A stretch of DNA of 64,000 nt from Papaver somniferum (lineage: Eukaryota; Streptophyta; Magnoliopsida; Ranunculales; Papaveraceae), in assembly GCF_003573695.1 (NCBI RefSeq), contig NC_039359.1, positions 87,152,566-87,216,565 on the forward strand, in the 5' to 3' direction. Below the pieces are notes generated by a model, which ran no database searches, was not told where the DNA came from, and saw only the letters and a program-made list of their open reading frames with translations. Made by a program: the position numbers and the translations under genes. Positions 36,618 through 54,329 of the stretch are shown here, in pieces (position 1 is the stretch's first letter; every line of letters starts with the position of its first letter).

Positions 36618-38020
36618 ATCTTACAAGAATCCAAGTCGGGCCGTCGACTTTAAAACAAGCGCTTAATGGGAGGCAACCCATAGGTTTTGTATTTCTTATC
36701 CTTTTGTTTTTTTTTGTTTTGTTTATTTATTTTTTCTTGTTCCATATCATGTTAGGATTTCCCACCTTGACTTTACTAGGAGGATTCAATTACATTGAGG
36801 ACAATGTAAGGTTTAAGTGTGGGGGAGTGGTTAAGCATTTATTTAAAAAAAAAAATTGCATAAAACCTCCAACTTGTAGAGATTTTAGAGTCACTAGCAT
36901 ACTTCTAGGTATGTTTACATAGAGAATTCTGACCGACATAACTGAACTTGGAAGTGTTAGGGAACTACGTTCAGATTTCTTGCTTGTTAGAGTGTTAAAT
37001 AATGGATTTAATCATGCCGGTGATGCAGATTAGGAGCAGGTAGAAATGCATTATAGAGTTGTTGATCAATCATTAGTGGAGACTACCCTATTTATATCGT
37101 GCGAGGCACCGAACAGATTTCTTTATAAATAACTAAAGAGCTTTCTTTTGAGTGTGTGTCACCGTACGTTAATTCAGGGTAGAATGGTGAGCTACCCAAC
37201 CTCCCACCAATAGAAGAACTACTCTTTGATCTCTTGAGTGCTAATTTTTTCAATTATGAGGGTGACGTCTATAGATGAAAGCCTCCTTCTTGTAGTTCGA
37301 TATGCAGTTAGCACCATTCTCTCTCTCGACAACAACGGATCCATAAAACACCATCATCATCAACAAGGGAGCGACATAAAAATCTACAAGGAAAGTTAAA
37401 AATGTTCAAGGTTTACAAGCAATGGAACAAGAAAAGAATAAATTTCATATCCAAGTAAAGCAACATATAATGAGCGGATTTTTATATATATATGTTAAAG
37501 ACTTACATATAAGGAGCGTAATTTTATATCCAAGTGAAGACTTATTTACAAGAGCAAAGAAAAGCAAAAGGTGAGGATTATTGAAGTTTATGATTTCGAG
37601 ACGATACAAGTTGTGAAGAATCAAGCGGTAAAGTACTTTTCCCACGACCATGGTTTGTTTTTATTTTCACTTTGTTTTGTATTTTATCTCTCTTGTCTCT
37701 AAAAAAAAGTAAAATAAAAAAAATATATATAAAAAAAAATGAAAAAAATGAAAAAAAAATGATGACAAGAGAAATTTTTGGTTCTTATTTATTTAATAAG
37801 CTGTGGGGAAGAAAAATTTATAAAGAAGTTTCAAGCAATAAGGATTTTAAGGAAAAAGGTTACAAATTGTCAAGGATCTACGAAGTTCGAGAATTTATCA
37901 TCAATAGTTGAAACCAAAGACGAAGACCAAAAAGATAAAAACGAGGAGCGGAAGACGTTTCTATTGGATGCTGTGAGAGTGGTGTTATCATCATTGCAAT
38001 CGGATGTGAAGGTGAGTAAG
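36618..38020 (+). other. 3' non-coding region of the element at 34327
   Basis: A hairpin TTACATTG-AGGA-CAATGTAA (36790-36809) is followed by GGTTTAAGTGTGGGGGAG. Afterwards there is AT-rich sequence with simple A runs (37700-37760). No LTR restart is visible. Confidence 0.6.
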
Positions 38021-38309
38021 TAATCTCATCCTCTATAAATCCAGGAATTTCAATTGAGTTAACAAACACAAAAGGAATTTACATGAATCCCAGAATTTAT
38101 AATCCCATGGAATTATAAATTCCCGGAAACGGTGAATTCTTCAAACAAACCCACCATAACTAACTGTGCTAATATCTGTCTCCGTGGAGGAAAATTTCCC
38201 GAACCAAAATTAGGCACAGGCCCAAAAAAAATAATATTCTCATTTTCAGGCCAACAATTAATTTTTAGTTCTGTGACACCCATAATTATATGAAATTATT
38301 ACAAATGTC
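38021..38309. other. Unassigned sequence
   Basis: No feature recognised; probable host DNA next to the retroelement. Confidence 0.4.
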
Positions 38310-39130
38310 TGCATGACGTATTATGCATCCGCATGAAGGGTTATGCATCAGGGGTATAATTTGGCAACACAACTTGGATATAACATATCTAAAAATCCGC
38401 GCCTTGGAATTTTACAAATTTTATATTGTTAGAGATCTTTTTAAGAGAGCTAAGCAACGAGTACAAACAAGAATATCAAATTTTTGTTTTTCACGAAAAA
38501 ATCGGAGGTGATCATCATTTTGGAATTTTGTTTTCGAAAACTTGATACATAACCATCATGCAGCCACCAAAAAATATGCATAACACATTCTGCAGACGCA
38601 TAACGAATTATGCAACCATTTTCTCCACTGCATAACAAATTATGCATTTGGATAACAAAGTTATGCATCTATAACAAGTTATGTCACCATTGTTTTGGTT
38701 GATTTTAGTGCGTACATAGAAAAATTGATGCATAATGCAATATGCATCCATATTTACGGATGCATCTCAGATTATGCATCTATTTTCTCGATGCATAAAA
38801 GATTGTGCAACAATTTTCTCGATGCATAATGCATTATGCAGTCATATTTTCGGATGCATAACAGGTTATGCATCAATTTTCACGACTTCATAACATGTTA
38901 TGTAGACATTATTGTAGGCGCATGACAAGTTATGCAGCCTTATTTTTTGTTGGTTTCAATACTAAGAAAAAAGTAGCTGTATAACGTGTTATGCAACCAT
39001 TTTCTGGACTGCATAACAAGTTATGCAAAAAAAAAAAAAAGCTGCAGAACGTGTTATGCAACCAATTTCGAGAATGCATAACAAGTTATGCAACAAATTT
39101 TGTAGGTGCATAACCTGTTATGCATCACTA
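38310..39130. repeat. Palindromic minisatellite TGCATAAC-NN-GTTATGCA
   Basis: About 14-18 degenerate copies of an 18-bp palindrome (TGCATAAC-AA-GTTATGCA and variants such as TGCATAATGCATTATGCA) alternate with short AT-rich spacers like ACCATTTTCTCGA. Period is about 40 bp and copies are freely diverged. No protein-coding frame. On RNA each unit would fold as a hairpin. Confidence 0.85.
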
Positions 39131-40541
39131 TTCACACCTCCATTTTCTTTTAAATGCACGTCACCCGCACACCAAACCCATTTGCACTTCCATCTCCTTT
39201 GCCTTGCCATTGCAGCATCCTTTTAGCTCCATTTTCTTTTAAATGCATAACCCATTGAAACCAACATCAACACCACCATTGACTAATTTCTGAAGAAGTC
39301 ATTTTATCGAACAACTGGTGTGTGTCTGGAAATCTGATGATGGTTAGTTGTTGATTGTATGTGGTCTCCTGCCAATTATCTCCTTCCCTGCAATTCAAAC
39401 ATAACCCCTGAACCATGGCAGATACAGGTTCACAAACTCTGAGACATTCATCACAAAACTAACAAGCTATTGTCCAACTGATTTCACGGAATGAACCTGT
39501 ACAACACCAACTCCTGATTCGATTGAGAGTTCGAATTTAGTAAAACCCATTCATGCTAACCCAGTAACAGACTCGAATCTCTTCTAACTCTCGGTTTATC
39601 ATCCATTTCATATCAATGGAAGCATACTGGTTCTCTTCTGTGTATTTTCGGGTTCTAACTAAACCCAAAAACCTTGTCCGTCCTCGTAAATGTGGCAGAA
39701 ACTTTAGAACTGGGCACACGAGCAAATACATTACTAGAAAAGAGTCCATGTGAAGTTAAGTGCTAAACATCGCCGCCTCATCCTCTGTGCCATCATCATT
39801 TTCTCGGAAACCTTCCAACTGATCGCACATTCTGATTCTAAGACTTCGAAGATTACAGTTGCTTCCAAGTATCAAAGAAAGACCAAACAAAGCATATGAG
39901 AGTGGTTCCCTATCAATCTTAGAGTAGAAAAAAGACACCAAAAAATTGTAATTCACAAGATCAACTGAAAAGTTATACCTGCACTCTTACATACTGGACA
40001 ATCGATCAAGCTTGTTTCCTTGCATACTGGACAATTGATCAAGCTTGTTTCTTGTTTCAGCTTTCCACCGTTTCACAAAACCCTAGTTCCCAGAATCATA
40101 ATCACAGTATCAAACGAAAAACAAATTCTTACACAATCTATCTATTTTCCTATACCGTCTATCTGTATTGTTCATCGGGATTACTGTTGGGAGGAAGAAG
40201 AAAAGAATCGAAGAAGAGGAAAAATAGTTTGTCGGGAGTAGTAGAAGAAGAAAAAGACGGGAACATAATTTTATAAATTCTGGGTTTGTGAGAAATTTTC
40301 TCACAAAAAATGGATGCACGCCTGAGTTTTTTTGGGCATGGGTTTCACAGTGGAGAAAAACTGAAAAATGAGTCTCCCTGTAGTTTTCACAAATCTTAAA
40401 CTTGACACAGCCCAATGAGACGGACACTACAAAACCCACTTCAAAAGTGTCCTTTTTTCTTCTCTCAGCCTCGGCCAATTTTTTCCGATCATCCCCTAGA
40501 CGAAGTCAAGTTTTTCACGCCTTCCTGGCCTCTGTACCTCT
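39131..40541. other. Non-repetitive region, no convincing gene
   Basis: Short frames on both strands (for example 39537-39956 and 40110-40478, minus) have no recognised domain. A duplicated CATACTGGACAAT(T/C)GATCAAGC is at about 39990 and 40023. It may hold a decayed gene or untranslated exons. Confidence 0.4.
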
Positions 40542-40573
40542 AAAATGAAGTTTATGGAAGAGCTTGGAATTGA

Positions 40574-40894
40574 ATGAAGTTTATGGAAGAGCTTGGAATT
40601 GAACTTGGTGATTGTCGACACCCTTATGATACGGAGGATGAGAAGCTCATGGAAGAGCTTCTAATAAAACAAGCGAGTGTGACGCAAGACGAGTCTCACG
40701 ACTTCGTTCTGAGAGAGTGGAAAGAACATAAAGATGCAACTACGGGGCTATCAACATTCGAGCGTGAGAATGTCTTTATCCTCCTAATCCATATGGAATC
40801 AGTGGTGCGAAACTCTTCCTCTTCGGTCCGGCAGGCGCCAAAAGAAACGACTTTCTTTAACAAACAAATTGAACAACTGAAGAGAATCTTTTGA
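40574..40894 (+). CDS. Small hypothetical protein, 106 aa
   Basis: An acidic, Glu/Lys-rich peptide begins MKFMEELGIELGDCRHPYDTEDEK and ends FNKQIEQLKRIF, with no family that I recognise. A 31-bp tandem duplication (about 40543-40573 and 40574-40604) repeats the start region, so an upstream ATG opens a 10-codon frame that stops before this ORF's start. It converges with the glucosylceramidase gene; stop codons are only about 135 bp apart. It could be the last exon of a longer gene or a relic. Confidence 0.35.
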   Translation: MKFMEELGIELGDCRHPYDTEDEKLMEELLIKQASVTQDESHDFVLREWKEHKDATTGLSTFERENVFILLIHMESVVRNSSSSVRQAPKETTFFNKQIEQLKRIF

Positions 40895-40924
40895 AATCAA
40901 TAGCAATGATTTAGAAGCTTACAT

Positions 40925-40930
40925 TTTATT
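40925..40930 (-). terminator. Polyadenylation signal of the glucosylceramidase gene
   Basis: AATAAA on the minus strand, about 100 bp after the stop codon at 41031-41033. Confidence 0.6.
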
Positions 40931-41030
40931 TTCAGTTCATCCATTACAATGATTACGAATTTCAATGTTGATCCCGATGCATGTACTTTTTTATGTCACT
41001 ACTTGTATGCTAAGTGAAATCGTTGTGTGG

Positions 41031-46349
<5,319 letters not shown>

Positions 46350-47341
46350 CTCTCTTCTAACAACCTTGTTAGCTGAAATTTTAGAAAATATAATGTTACG
46401 TAAGTAACTAATTCATGGTTAGCAAACATACGGTTAGCATACAAGTATCTTTGAGTAATAGCAAACCATCTATAATTTTTAAAACAGTCTACCTTCTCTT
46501 AGTTTAATTGGAACTTGAATGCGCATTTGTAAGTTGGTCTCATTGTTATTTATACCCACCTTTCACGCATAATAACTACTACTATTAGATTCCCATACCC
46601 ACGAGACTATTTCCTCTGAATAGAACAAGAGCATGCCAAATTGATCGGGATAACAAGGACTGCAGATTGTTTAAAGACATTGTAGTTTCCCCATTTTTCT
46701 ACTATTCCTGAACAAATCTTTTCAGATTCTCCCTTCCACGAGATGAAGCATCGAATGTGTTACTGTATTTACTATTACTATATAGTGTATCCACCAACAG
46801 TTATATTCAAATTCTTTATATATCTTCTGAAATTTACTATTCTCTTGGAACACAGCATATTCCATGTTTCCAACTTGTAGATATTCATTTTCTGAGTTAA
46901 AATTCCACTTGATTGAGTCTGAGCTGAAGAATGTGACTCATGTGAGGGAATTGACTATTGAGTTGACTGATGTCTTTGACTATATTTGACCTTATTTGAT
47001 CTAAAATACTATCAATTATTAATCTTTCTAAAAACAGAAATTCAATAATTGACTTCCAGATATGACCTGAATCCTGAACTCAAAATATCTTATCTCATTA
47101 TACCTAGAAAAATACATGTGTGATTCAAAACATTGTTATTTTCTGAAGGAAATTAAAACATGTAATCTCAGCACAACTAACTTCCCAATCCATAATAACT
47201 AACAAGAATTAGAGCATAACTACATATAAATGCAAAAACTTTGCCAGATGACAAGTTGTGTAACTTTGATACGATAGCAGGATGCACAAAATCAATACAA
47301 GAATCAACGAAAAAAGGAAGAAAGATTTGCAGAACCCTGAC

Positions 47342-47405
47342 CTGTAGCACAAATACACTCTCCCGATATGCAAAAAGAAGTTCAAATTATTGAGTTCTAT
47401 CCTTC
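47342..47405 (-). other. 5' UTR exon of the glucosylceramidase gene (5' end approximate)
   Basis: A donor CTACAG/GTCAGGG at 47342/47341 pairs with the acceptor before 46372 and gives a 969-bp leader intron. The purine-rich GGAGGGGGAGGAGGAAGG around 47401-47418 lies at or just upstream of the likely start. An ATG with seven codons (47420-47397) would be an upstream ORF only if transcription starts above it. Confidence 0.5.
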
Positions 47406-47429
47406 CTCCTCCCCCTCCATGGATTTGTT

Positions 47430-47437
47430 TTTAAATA
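47430..47437 (-). promoter_or_regulatory. Possible TATA box of the glucosylceramidase gene
   Basis: TATTTAAA on the minus strand, about 30 bp before the proposed start near 47405. Confidence 0.4.
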
Positions 47438-47439
47438 GA

Positions 47440-49311
47440 CCTGGAAGCCTGAAAGGTTGAACTGTTGGAGTCATGTGCCTCTTTCATCATTTATTTCGAA
47501 GCAGTACAATTATTACTTATTTAATTAATTTGGCAGCAAAAAAAATATTATATTATATATATATATATTTTTGTTCTTTATCTTCGCAAGTTTTTTTTTC
47601 CTTCTTTGGCCATGTAATACAAAAGAGCAAGTGTCAAATACTCCAAAATAGAAAAAATAAAATGAAATTCACAATACTGTTTGCCATTTTGATGATGCAT
47701 ATTTGGTCATGGATGACATTTTGTATCCTTGCCTTTTATATTAACTTATTCATTAAAATATGCATGAGCATTATATCAATAATTTCGGCATTGGGCCATG
47801 ACCATTTTAAAAAAGATCTAATGTTCTAGTGCTTATTATTTGGATGATGTACACTTCCCATTTGTTGTCAAGAACAAGCTTTTTTTTCAGCCGTTAGATT
47901 TCAACAACTCATTTTAAATTTACGGATAAAATAAAAACGCAATTTTTAATTGTGTTTTTCTAACTCAATTCTTAATTGCGTTAGACGCTATTCTTATTCA
48001 CGTTCAGATGGATTCCACGAAACCGTGAAACCTTGCTTGGATTTTATGTAGAATACCCCAACTTGGAAGCCACTAGACCTGACATTCCATAATTTTTCAT
48101 ACTTGGAATAATTGGGATTCCACCATAAGCCTTGCTCTAAAGAAGGAGTAAAATGCAACATAGATAAACGGTGAGGTAAGGCACTATGAGAGATACCCCA
48201 TGGTTCACATCACACCATTCCGAACAGTAAACACAAGAATACAATTCGATACCGATAATTTGGTGTCAATTTGAGAATGTAACTGCAAGACATATTATGC
48301 TAGCTGTTCATCAATCACCTGTAATAATTTACAACCGGGGTTAGGTGTGTGTCTTATTGTTGGCAGCATTGAATATCCGGTACCAATATCTAATATAGTC
48401 AGTTCTATAGAGATATATATCTGATCAATATCAATCGACACCCACCATGTCTTCAAATAATACCAGCAAGCCGATGATGTTTACCATGGTCAGTATGGGT
48501 GGTGTTTTGTCTACTTAAACCGAAAGAAAAATGAAAAATAAAGGTGGTATTTGACCTCACTATTGGCGTTGACTGTTATCCTGTGAATACTTGTTTTCCG
48601 GACAATGTACTACTAGCATGGACATTTCTACTTGTGGCTGGGTGTAAAAGTTGAAAGTCTAAAGGCATCCAATTCGTAGTTACTCTACCAGATTGGAATA
48701 CGAAATGGTTACTCGGAGGAAGTGTTTAGTCAGAGAAGGATAGAAAAATGGGGTCAATTCTTTTTCTTTTTTCAGCTACTACTATTGGTAGTTTTTCTGT
48801 ATATTCTTCTTTCTAATAATATCTTCTCTTTCAATTAAAAAAAAATAGAAAAATGGGGTCAATGAAATGGAATTAATGCAGAAGAATGTAGAAGAGTTTT
48901 TGTTTTTGAGATCCGAGAACCCATTAAATTTCTCCCATATCCTCAACTGAAGACTAAAAAACCACCAACAACGTATAAGTACTTCTCTCTCGTTTAAGCT
49001 AAAACAATAAAAGGGTTTGGGATTCTATGGAACTAGTAGAATTACTGGTACATAGGATGTTGTAAGCTCAATATATAGTCATTGTTGTATCCTCCTTGGT
49101 ACGTGCACCATTCTTCTTTTTCTTATTCATTTCTTTGAATTCATCTGAGAAAAGAAACTAACTAGTGGAGTACGATGTACTACTATTATTTTTAATTATC
49201 TTTAGTGTGATCTTAATCCAATATGTTTTTTCTTTCTTTTTTTGTTTTTAGCCCATCTCGGTTCGGTTTCTTGGCTTTGTCACTGAATTGAAAGTTTTGG
49301 TGCAATATGGG
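47440..49311. other. Intergenic sequence
   Basis: AT-rich DNA between the glucosylceramidase promoter and the CACTA end. Short frames such as 47473-47829 look random. No RNA gene or mobile element was recognised. Confidence 0.5.
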
Positions 49312-49339
49312 CACTAGTACAAATCTTCACATTGGCCAC

Positions 49340-50190
49340 ACTTAATCACCGTGTCCATAGGTTTTTGGTCATGGATTTTTTTCACTCCAAAAATGTGGCA
49401 TCAGGTGCCGAGACAAAAAGGTATCCCTATGGCTGCATAAACTTTGAGTGGCTATAAAATATGATTAACCATGGCCATAACTCTAAAAACCGTGTCTATA
49501 TGGTACTCAATATTTTTTTGGTAGTTAAGCATTTTCACTATCACCGTGGCCATAGGATCCTTATAGACACACAATTTAATTATATGTGGCTAAAGTTTAC
49601 CTTAAAGTCACGTAAATTTTATTATAGTCGTGGCCTTTGTCATCAATTGGACACGCAAAATTCATTTTATCATGGCCAATTCATGAGTTGCGGTCACACT
49701 AATTTTTCTCAACCATGGTCATCTCTATCATTTGGACACACGGAAAATAATTTAACATGGCTAATACATGATTTGTAGTCACGTTTAATCTATGGTACCA
49801 TGGCCATCCATATTTTTGGACACATGATAAACATTTTACATGGCCAATTAATAAGTTATGGCTACTAAAAATTTGTAGCACCGTGGCTAAATTTTTTCGA
49901 AAGACACATCAAGTGTGTTGAATGTAGCTATTGTTCACCTTTTGGACACATCAAGTGTTTTCAATGTTGCTATTGTTCACCTTTTGGACACATCAAGTTT
50001 TTTGAATGTAGCTATTGTTCAACTTTTAAACACATCAAGTGTTTTCAATGTAGCTATTGTTCACCTTTTGGACACATCAAGTTTTTTGAATGTAGCTATT
50101 GTTCACCTTTTGGACACATCAAGTGTTTTGAATGTAGCTATTGTTCACCTTTTGGACACATCAAGTGTTTTCAATGTAGCTATTCAAAAA
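49340..50190. repeat. CACTA subterminal repeats ending in a six-copy 42-bp array
   Basis: Degenerate motifs (GTGTCCATAGG, GTGGCCATAGG, CATGGCCAT, TTGGACACAT) recur every 40-60 bp from 49340. From 49910 to 50185 they become a regular array of six 42-bp copies containing TGTAGCTATTGTTCACC and TTGGACACATCAAGT. As 42 is a multiple of three, a plus-strand frame (49915-50202) reads a 14-residue repeat, but this looks like a by-product. In En/Spm, TNPA binds subterminal repeats to bring the ends together. Confidence 0.75.
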
Positions 50191-50383
50191 TCACCTAAAT
50201 AACCATCCATAAAAAATTAATGAAGACTACAATTAGAATTGTACCAAAATAATTTCATTTCACAATATAATAAACATCTCAATATGATAATTGTGCAGTA
50301 ACCTTGAGAAAACAAACTTTCAAAGAGAGACTTAAAAGTTTAAACATCCAAATCCTATAGTCCACGACTATTTCTATTAATAA

Positions 50384-53300
50384 TTAGGCTGCAGTCTTGA
50401 GTCTCTTGCTGGATCTCCGAGACTTTAGTTCCCCGCTCTTCATATATGAAGGTTTCTTCTTCTTTGTCTTCTTAGTGTTTGGGTCAGAATCATATTCATC
50501 GTTTGGGTCAGAATCATGTTCACCGGGGTCTGAAAGTGGATGGCCCTGCAGCAAGCCAGTGGATGTATAATTAAGGGAAAAAACCATGTTAACAGTTATA
50601 TGGTCAGGATGCAGAAGGTAATAAACATGTATAATAAAGCAACTTACACTAGAGCAAGAGATCACAAACTCTTTAGGCCAAGCTACTATAGATGTTTCAG
50701 CATCCTCTACTGTTTTGAGATGAGTAGATGGGACTGGCAAACAATGATTCTTTAATATCGACTTTTCAACCGTCACTCTGACACAATCATCCCGGAGTGG
50801 ATCTCCATGAACCTTCTGACCTGGCACTGATGGAAGAACCGAACCCCATGCAATGATATTTCTTAGTGAAGCATGAGCCAGTTTTCATTTACCAATCTGC
50901 AAAACATAAATGTTATATTGACATCAACAGATTCAAATCTCAAAATGCTTAAATGCCTGTGAAAAGGACATACCGTTGAAAGTTCAGTTTTCTCTTTCGA
51001 TTGAGAATTGTCTGGTGAACTAAGGGGTAGATGCTCAGATGCAGGAGACTTTTGTTTGTATTTTCCAGACTACAAAAATATACGCTATATTAACATCAAC
51101 AAAAAATGGAACTCTCAAAGCACTATATATTTTAAATACTTGCAAAAGAAACATACCATTTGGAGTTCAGAACTATCTTTCGATCCCGTAGACTGAGATA
51201 CATGTTCAGATTCAGGGTCATTTCTATTTGTATTAGATTCATTCCTTTCAGTCGGAGAAATGCTTGTAACAGGGGATTCAAGCATAAGAGACTTCTCTCT
51301 AATAGGAGATTTCTATATAGTGCAGTTGACATATTAGATACTGCAGAATTATTAGGAAATACATACTTAATCAAAATTACTTGGATGATGTTAAACATAC
51401 CCGTGCCTTTTTGCTTTTGATTTTCTTTTTCAATATGCCTTGAGATTTTAGCAGAGACATTAAGCTGCTCATCATTTCTTCTTGTGCCTTCATTGCTGCC
51501 TTCATTTCCTTCATTTCTGCATCCTTCCTATCTCTCTCCATTTGGTTCGCGCGTCTTTCATCTTCCAGTTGTTTCTTCAGTTCAATGTGCTCCTTGGATG
51601 CTCCTTTCCGTGGCAGGTGCCAGTACGTTGTTGGAGTCACTCCCTTGCCTATACATCTTACACGCCCAGCATGTTCTTCCCCAAACACAAGGGTGATAGA
51701 ATCATTGCCTGGTTTTTTTCTCAAAGTTCCATCTTCCAGCTGCTTATCAAAATCCTCCTGCACAAAAAAAGAATTAAGGGATTAGAAGTGATAATCAATT
51801 AAAGCAAAATTATTTTCACATTTACTCAAGCACAAAACAAATAGCTAGATAGTTTCTGTCGTCTTACAAGCTGATCTGCTTTTTCCCTAACATCATCGTC
51901 ATCGTATTCTCCATTTTTGTTTTGATGTGCCTTCCTCCATAGTAAAGACCGTGAAGGATTTTCATCTTCAAGGATCTCTTTCTCATTAATCTAGTAATTA
52001 TAAAATACACAAGAAGAAAAATTAGATAGATAATACTATAATTTAAACTGGAAATAATAATAATTTTTTATAACAAACTGGACTTACTAATTTCTCCAAC
52101 AGCCCTGCATACCCTGCTCTTCCCGTCCTGTGGTTATATTTGTGGTTCTTACGCGCCTTAGCTCCCCTAATGGACAACTCCTGAGCATACAGATTTAAAG
52201 AATTTCATTCATAAAAAAGTTAGACTAATTAATGAAATTAATATCAATATTTCCAAACTAAAACGTGCAATATACAACCTTGCATTTATCAGACAACCTC
52301 CACTTTACGAACTTGTCCCATTGTTCTTGGTTCACAATGACACGATATTGTTTAGGAACAGTATTTAGTTTAGCAGGTTTACCCAAATTGGGCACTATGA
52401 ACTTTACATACAACTTTCTTCTGAAGTTGCGCAAATGTTCCCCAAAATATTTCATAATTTGTCTTCTCATAGTCTCCTCAATTTCATAAAACCGCTGCCA
52501 AAATATGGAGATGTTAACGGCAGGTAACAAATTAATAACAAATATAGTATTAAAAATAAATATAGATCAGCATATACATACCAATAGTTCGTGCCATAAC
52601 TTATCCCTCATCACTGAATTCACTTCCTTCCACTTCAAGTGCCTTAGACCAACGTCTCGACGTACCAATACACCCATGTAACTAGCAATTTCAGCTTTAT
52701 ATTTCCCCTTAAATCGACCAAAATTATCAAATTCTATCACATGCTTCTCGCCGTCAAAATTTTTCTTTAGCTTCTTCAATCTTGTTAAACCTCGAACATT
52801 ATTCTCCTTAGACTCTACTGTATTGTTTGGAGCTCCTGTGTCTTTTTATAGTTCAAAAACCCAAAATAAGAGTAAACATGGTGTAAGAGTGTACTCATAT
52901 TTTTTAAGTCCAAAGCAAACAAAAACAGACAAGCTAGTATAGCATTACCAGGCTGTTCAGGACTTTCAGTCGATTCATCATCAGAACTGGAGCTATCACC
53001 ATCGGAACCGGTGCGACTACCATCGGAATCTTCGTCTTCATCCTCTGACTCTTCTAAATTCTGCAAGTCTTGAGCCTCCAGGGCTGCAGTCTCATTTTCA
53101 GCATACTCATCATCATCATACTCTGGCTCCCAACTCGAATTCTCTTGTGTAGTCATATAGGAAACTGCATATACATGTATATGATTCAATCAAATAAGGT
53201 CTGAATTCTTTTCAATCAAAAGTCAAAAGTTATTAAGCTAGACACAAGCAAAAATTAAATAACAGTCAATTAACATGGTCTTGATTATGTCAGTACTAAC

Positions 53301-54251
53301 ATGGTCTTGATTAGTATGATTAGATGCAAGAGCAGGATGCCGTCTCAGAATTGTTAAAAGATATAACAATTAAAAAATTATTAATCGTTGAGGTTTTTAC
53401 TAGAGCATTGAAAGAACTCAAGCAAGACTCCAGTTCAAACATACACAATTATGTAAACCTACCAAGTTCCCTAAAAACAAACGACGGATGCCGATCTCCG
53501 ACATAATTATAATCCCATTATACAAAATGTCAATGACTCGGGAGTATACACGACAGATGGAAGCTTACTGACCAGCTAAAGTTGATGAAAATGAGATAAA
53601 AATGTGATTTCTAGTGGTTTCAGGGAGAACCACAGAAGTTTAAACTATTGGTTTGCAGTGTGAAAAACATTCATCAGAATAGACAGATAAAAAAACCAAG
53701 GAATAACATTCAATTGACCTAGCTCTGACATAATTATAATCCCATTATACAAAACGTCAATGACACGGGAGTATACACGACAGAGAATGTGGCCAGCTAA
53801 ATGAGATAAGAATGTGATGTCGAGTGGTTTCAGGGAGAACCACAGAAGCTTAAACTATTGTTTGCAGTGTGAAAAACATTAATCAGATTCATCGGAAAAG
53901 AAAGAAAAAAACATAAAAGAATAGCATTTCCATAACCATAGAAGACTGAGTTGTTATCCAGCCACTATGCAACTTAGAATACAATCTGCATAAAGATCCT
54001 AAGCATAACAGAGGAAAAGCTTAAACATGCATGCACACCATTTTTCTTCTTAATAAGAAATAAACAAGTGCATAAACCATGCTTTCAATGAATCAAAAAT
54101 TAAGAATTAGGGTTTGAGTCAAAACTTAACCTTTGAATCAATTGGGTCTGATTCAAAAATTAATGTTTGAATCAATTAGGGTTTGAATAACTAAGCTTTT
54201 TAGACGAAAGAAAGATTGAGAACAGGATATACCTTTATAAGATTTAGCCAT
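50384..54251 (-). pseudogene. CACTA TNPA-like (Ptta/En/Spm) gene, 11 exons, one premature stop
   Basis: Exons, 5' to 3': 54251-54233 (MAKSYK), 53164-52949, 52835-52582, 52494-52279, 52180-52088, 51990-51868, 51757-51401, 51312-51157, 51069-50974, 50896-50648, 50545-50384. They join in one frame of 646 codons with GT-AG borders. The N-terminus is acidic (EDEDSDGSRTGSDGDSSSSDDE). The middle has plant transposase Ptta/En/Spm features (FGRFKGKYKAEIASYMGVLVRRDVGL, QWDKFVKWRLSDKCK, RTGRAGYAGL). A Lys/Glu coiled coil follows (KKQLEDERRANQMERDRKDAEMKEM), then a basic tail. A TGA at 50885-50887 (codon 514) stops translation; the frame stays open after it. The family binds transposon ends. Confidence 0.8.
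53480..53890. repeat. Direct duplication of about 170-200 bp in the TNPA leader intron
   Basis: A segment starting GACATAATTATAATCCC at about 53500 is repeated from about 53727, including GGGAGTATACACGACAGA and GGTTTCAGGGAGAACCACAG. Copies differ by several substitutions and a 15-20-bp gap. Confidence 0.75.
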
Positions 54252-54329
54252 GCAATTCCTCAACATCATACGTCCCTTTATAAAGTCGCACAGATTGAAC
54301 AATCCCGCCGAAAAGATTTAGCCATGAAA

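Larger units (their letters stand above)
34327..37900 (+). mobile_element. Non-autonomous gypsy-type element, 3' LTR not found (end approximate)
   Basis: A 651-bp 5' LTR (34327-34977, TGATAGGG to CGCATCA) is followed by an Athila/Tat-type primer site and a long ORF without enzyme domains. A hairpin and AAGTGTGGGGGAGTGG lie at 36790-36835. Non-coding sequence follows to about 37.9 kb. No second copy of the LTR is present, so the 3' end was lost or the element is truncated. Confidence 0.7.

Noticed and set aside
36539..36922. 127-codon plus-strand hydrophobic frame
   Set aside because: It overlaps the end of the unknown ORF in another frame and runs over T-rich non-coding DNA and the hairpin; not supported as a gene.
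47473..47829. 118-codon plus-strand frame
   Set aside because: Amino-acid composition is that of random AT-rich DNA, and it sits just above the divergent gene's promoter without splice or domain evidence.
53324..53506. 60-codon plus-strand frame
   Set aside because: It lies in the TNPA leader intron on the opposite strand and ends in the direct duplication; no domain.
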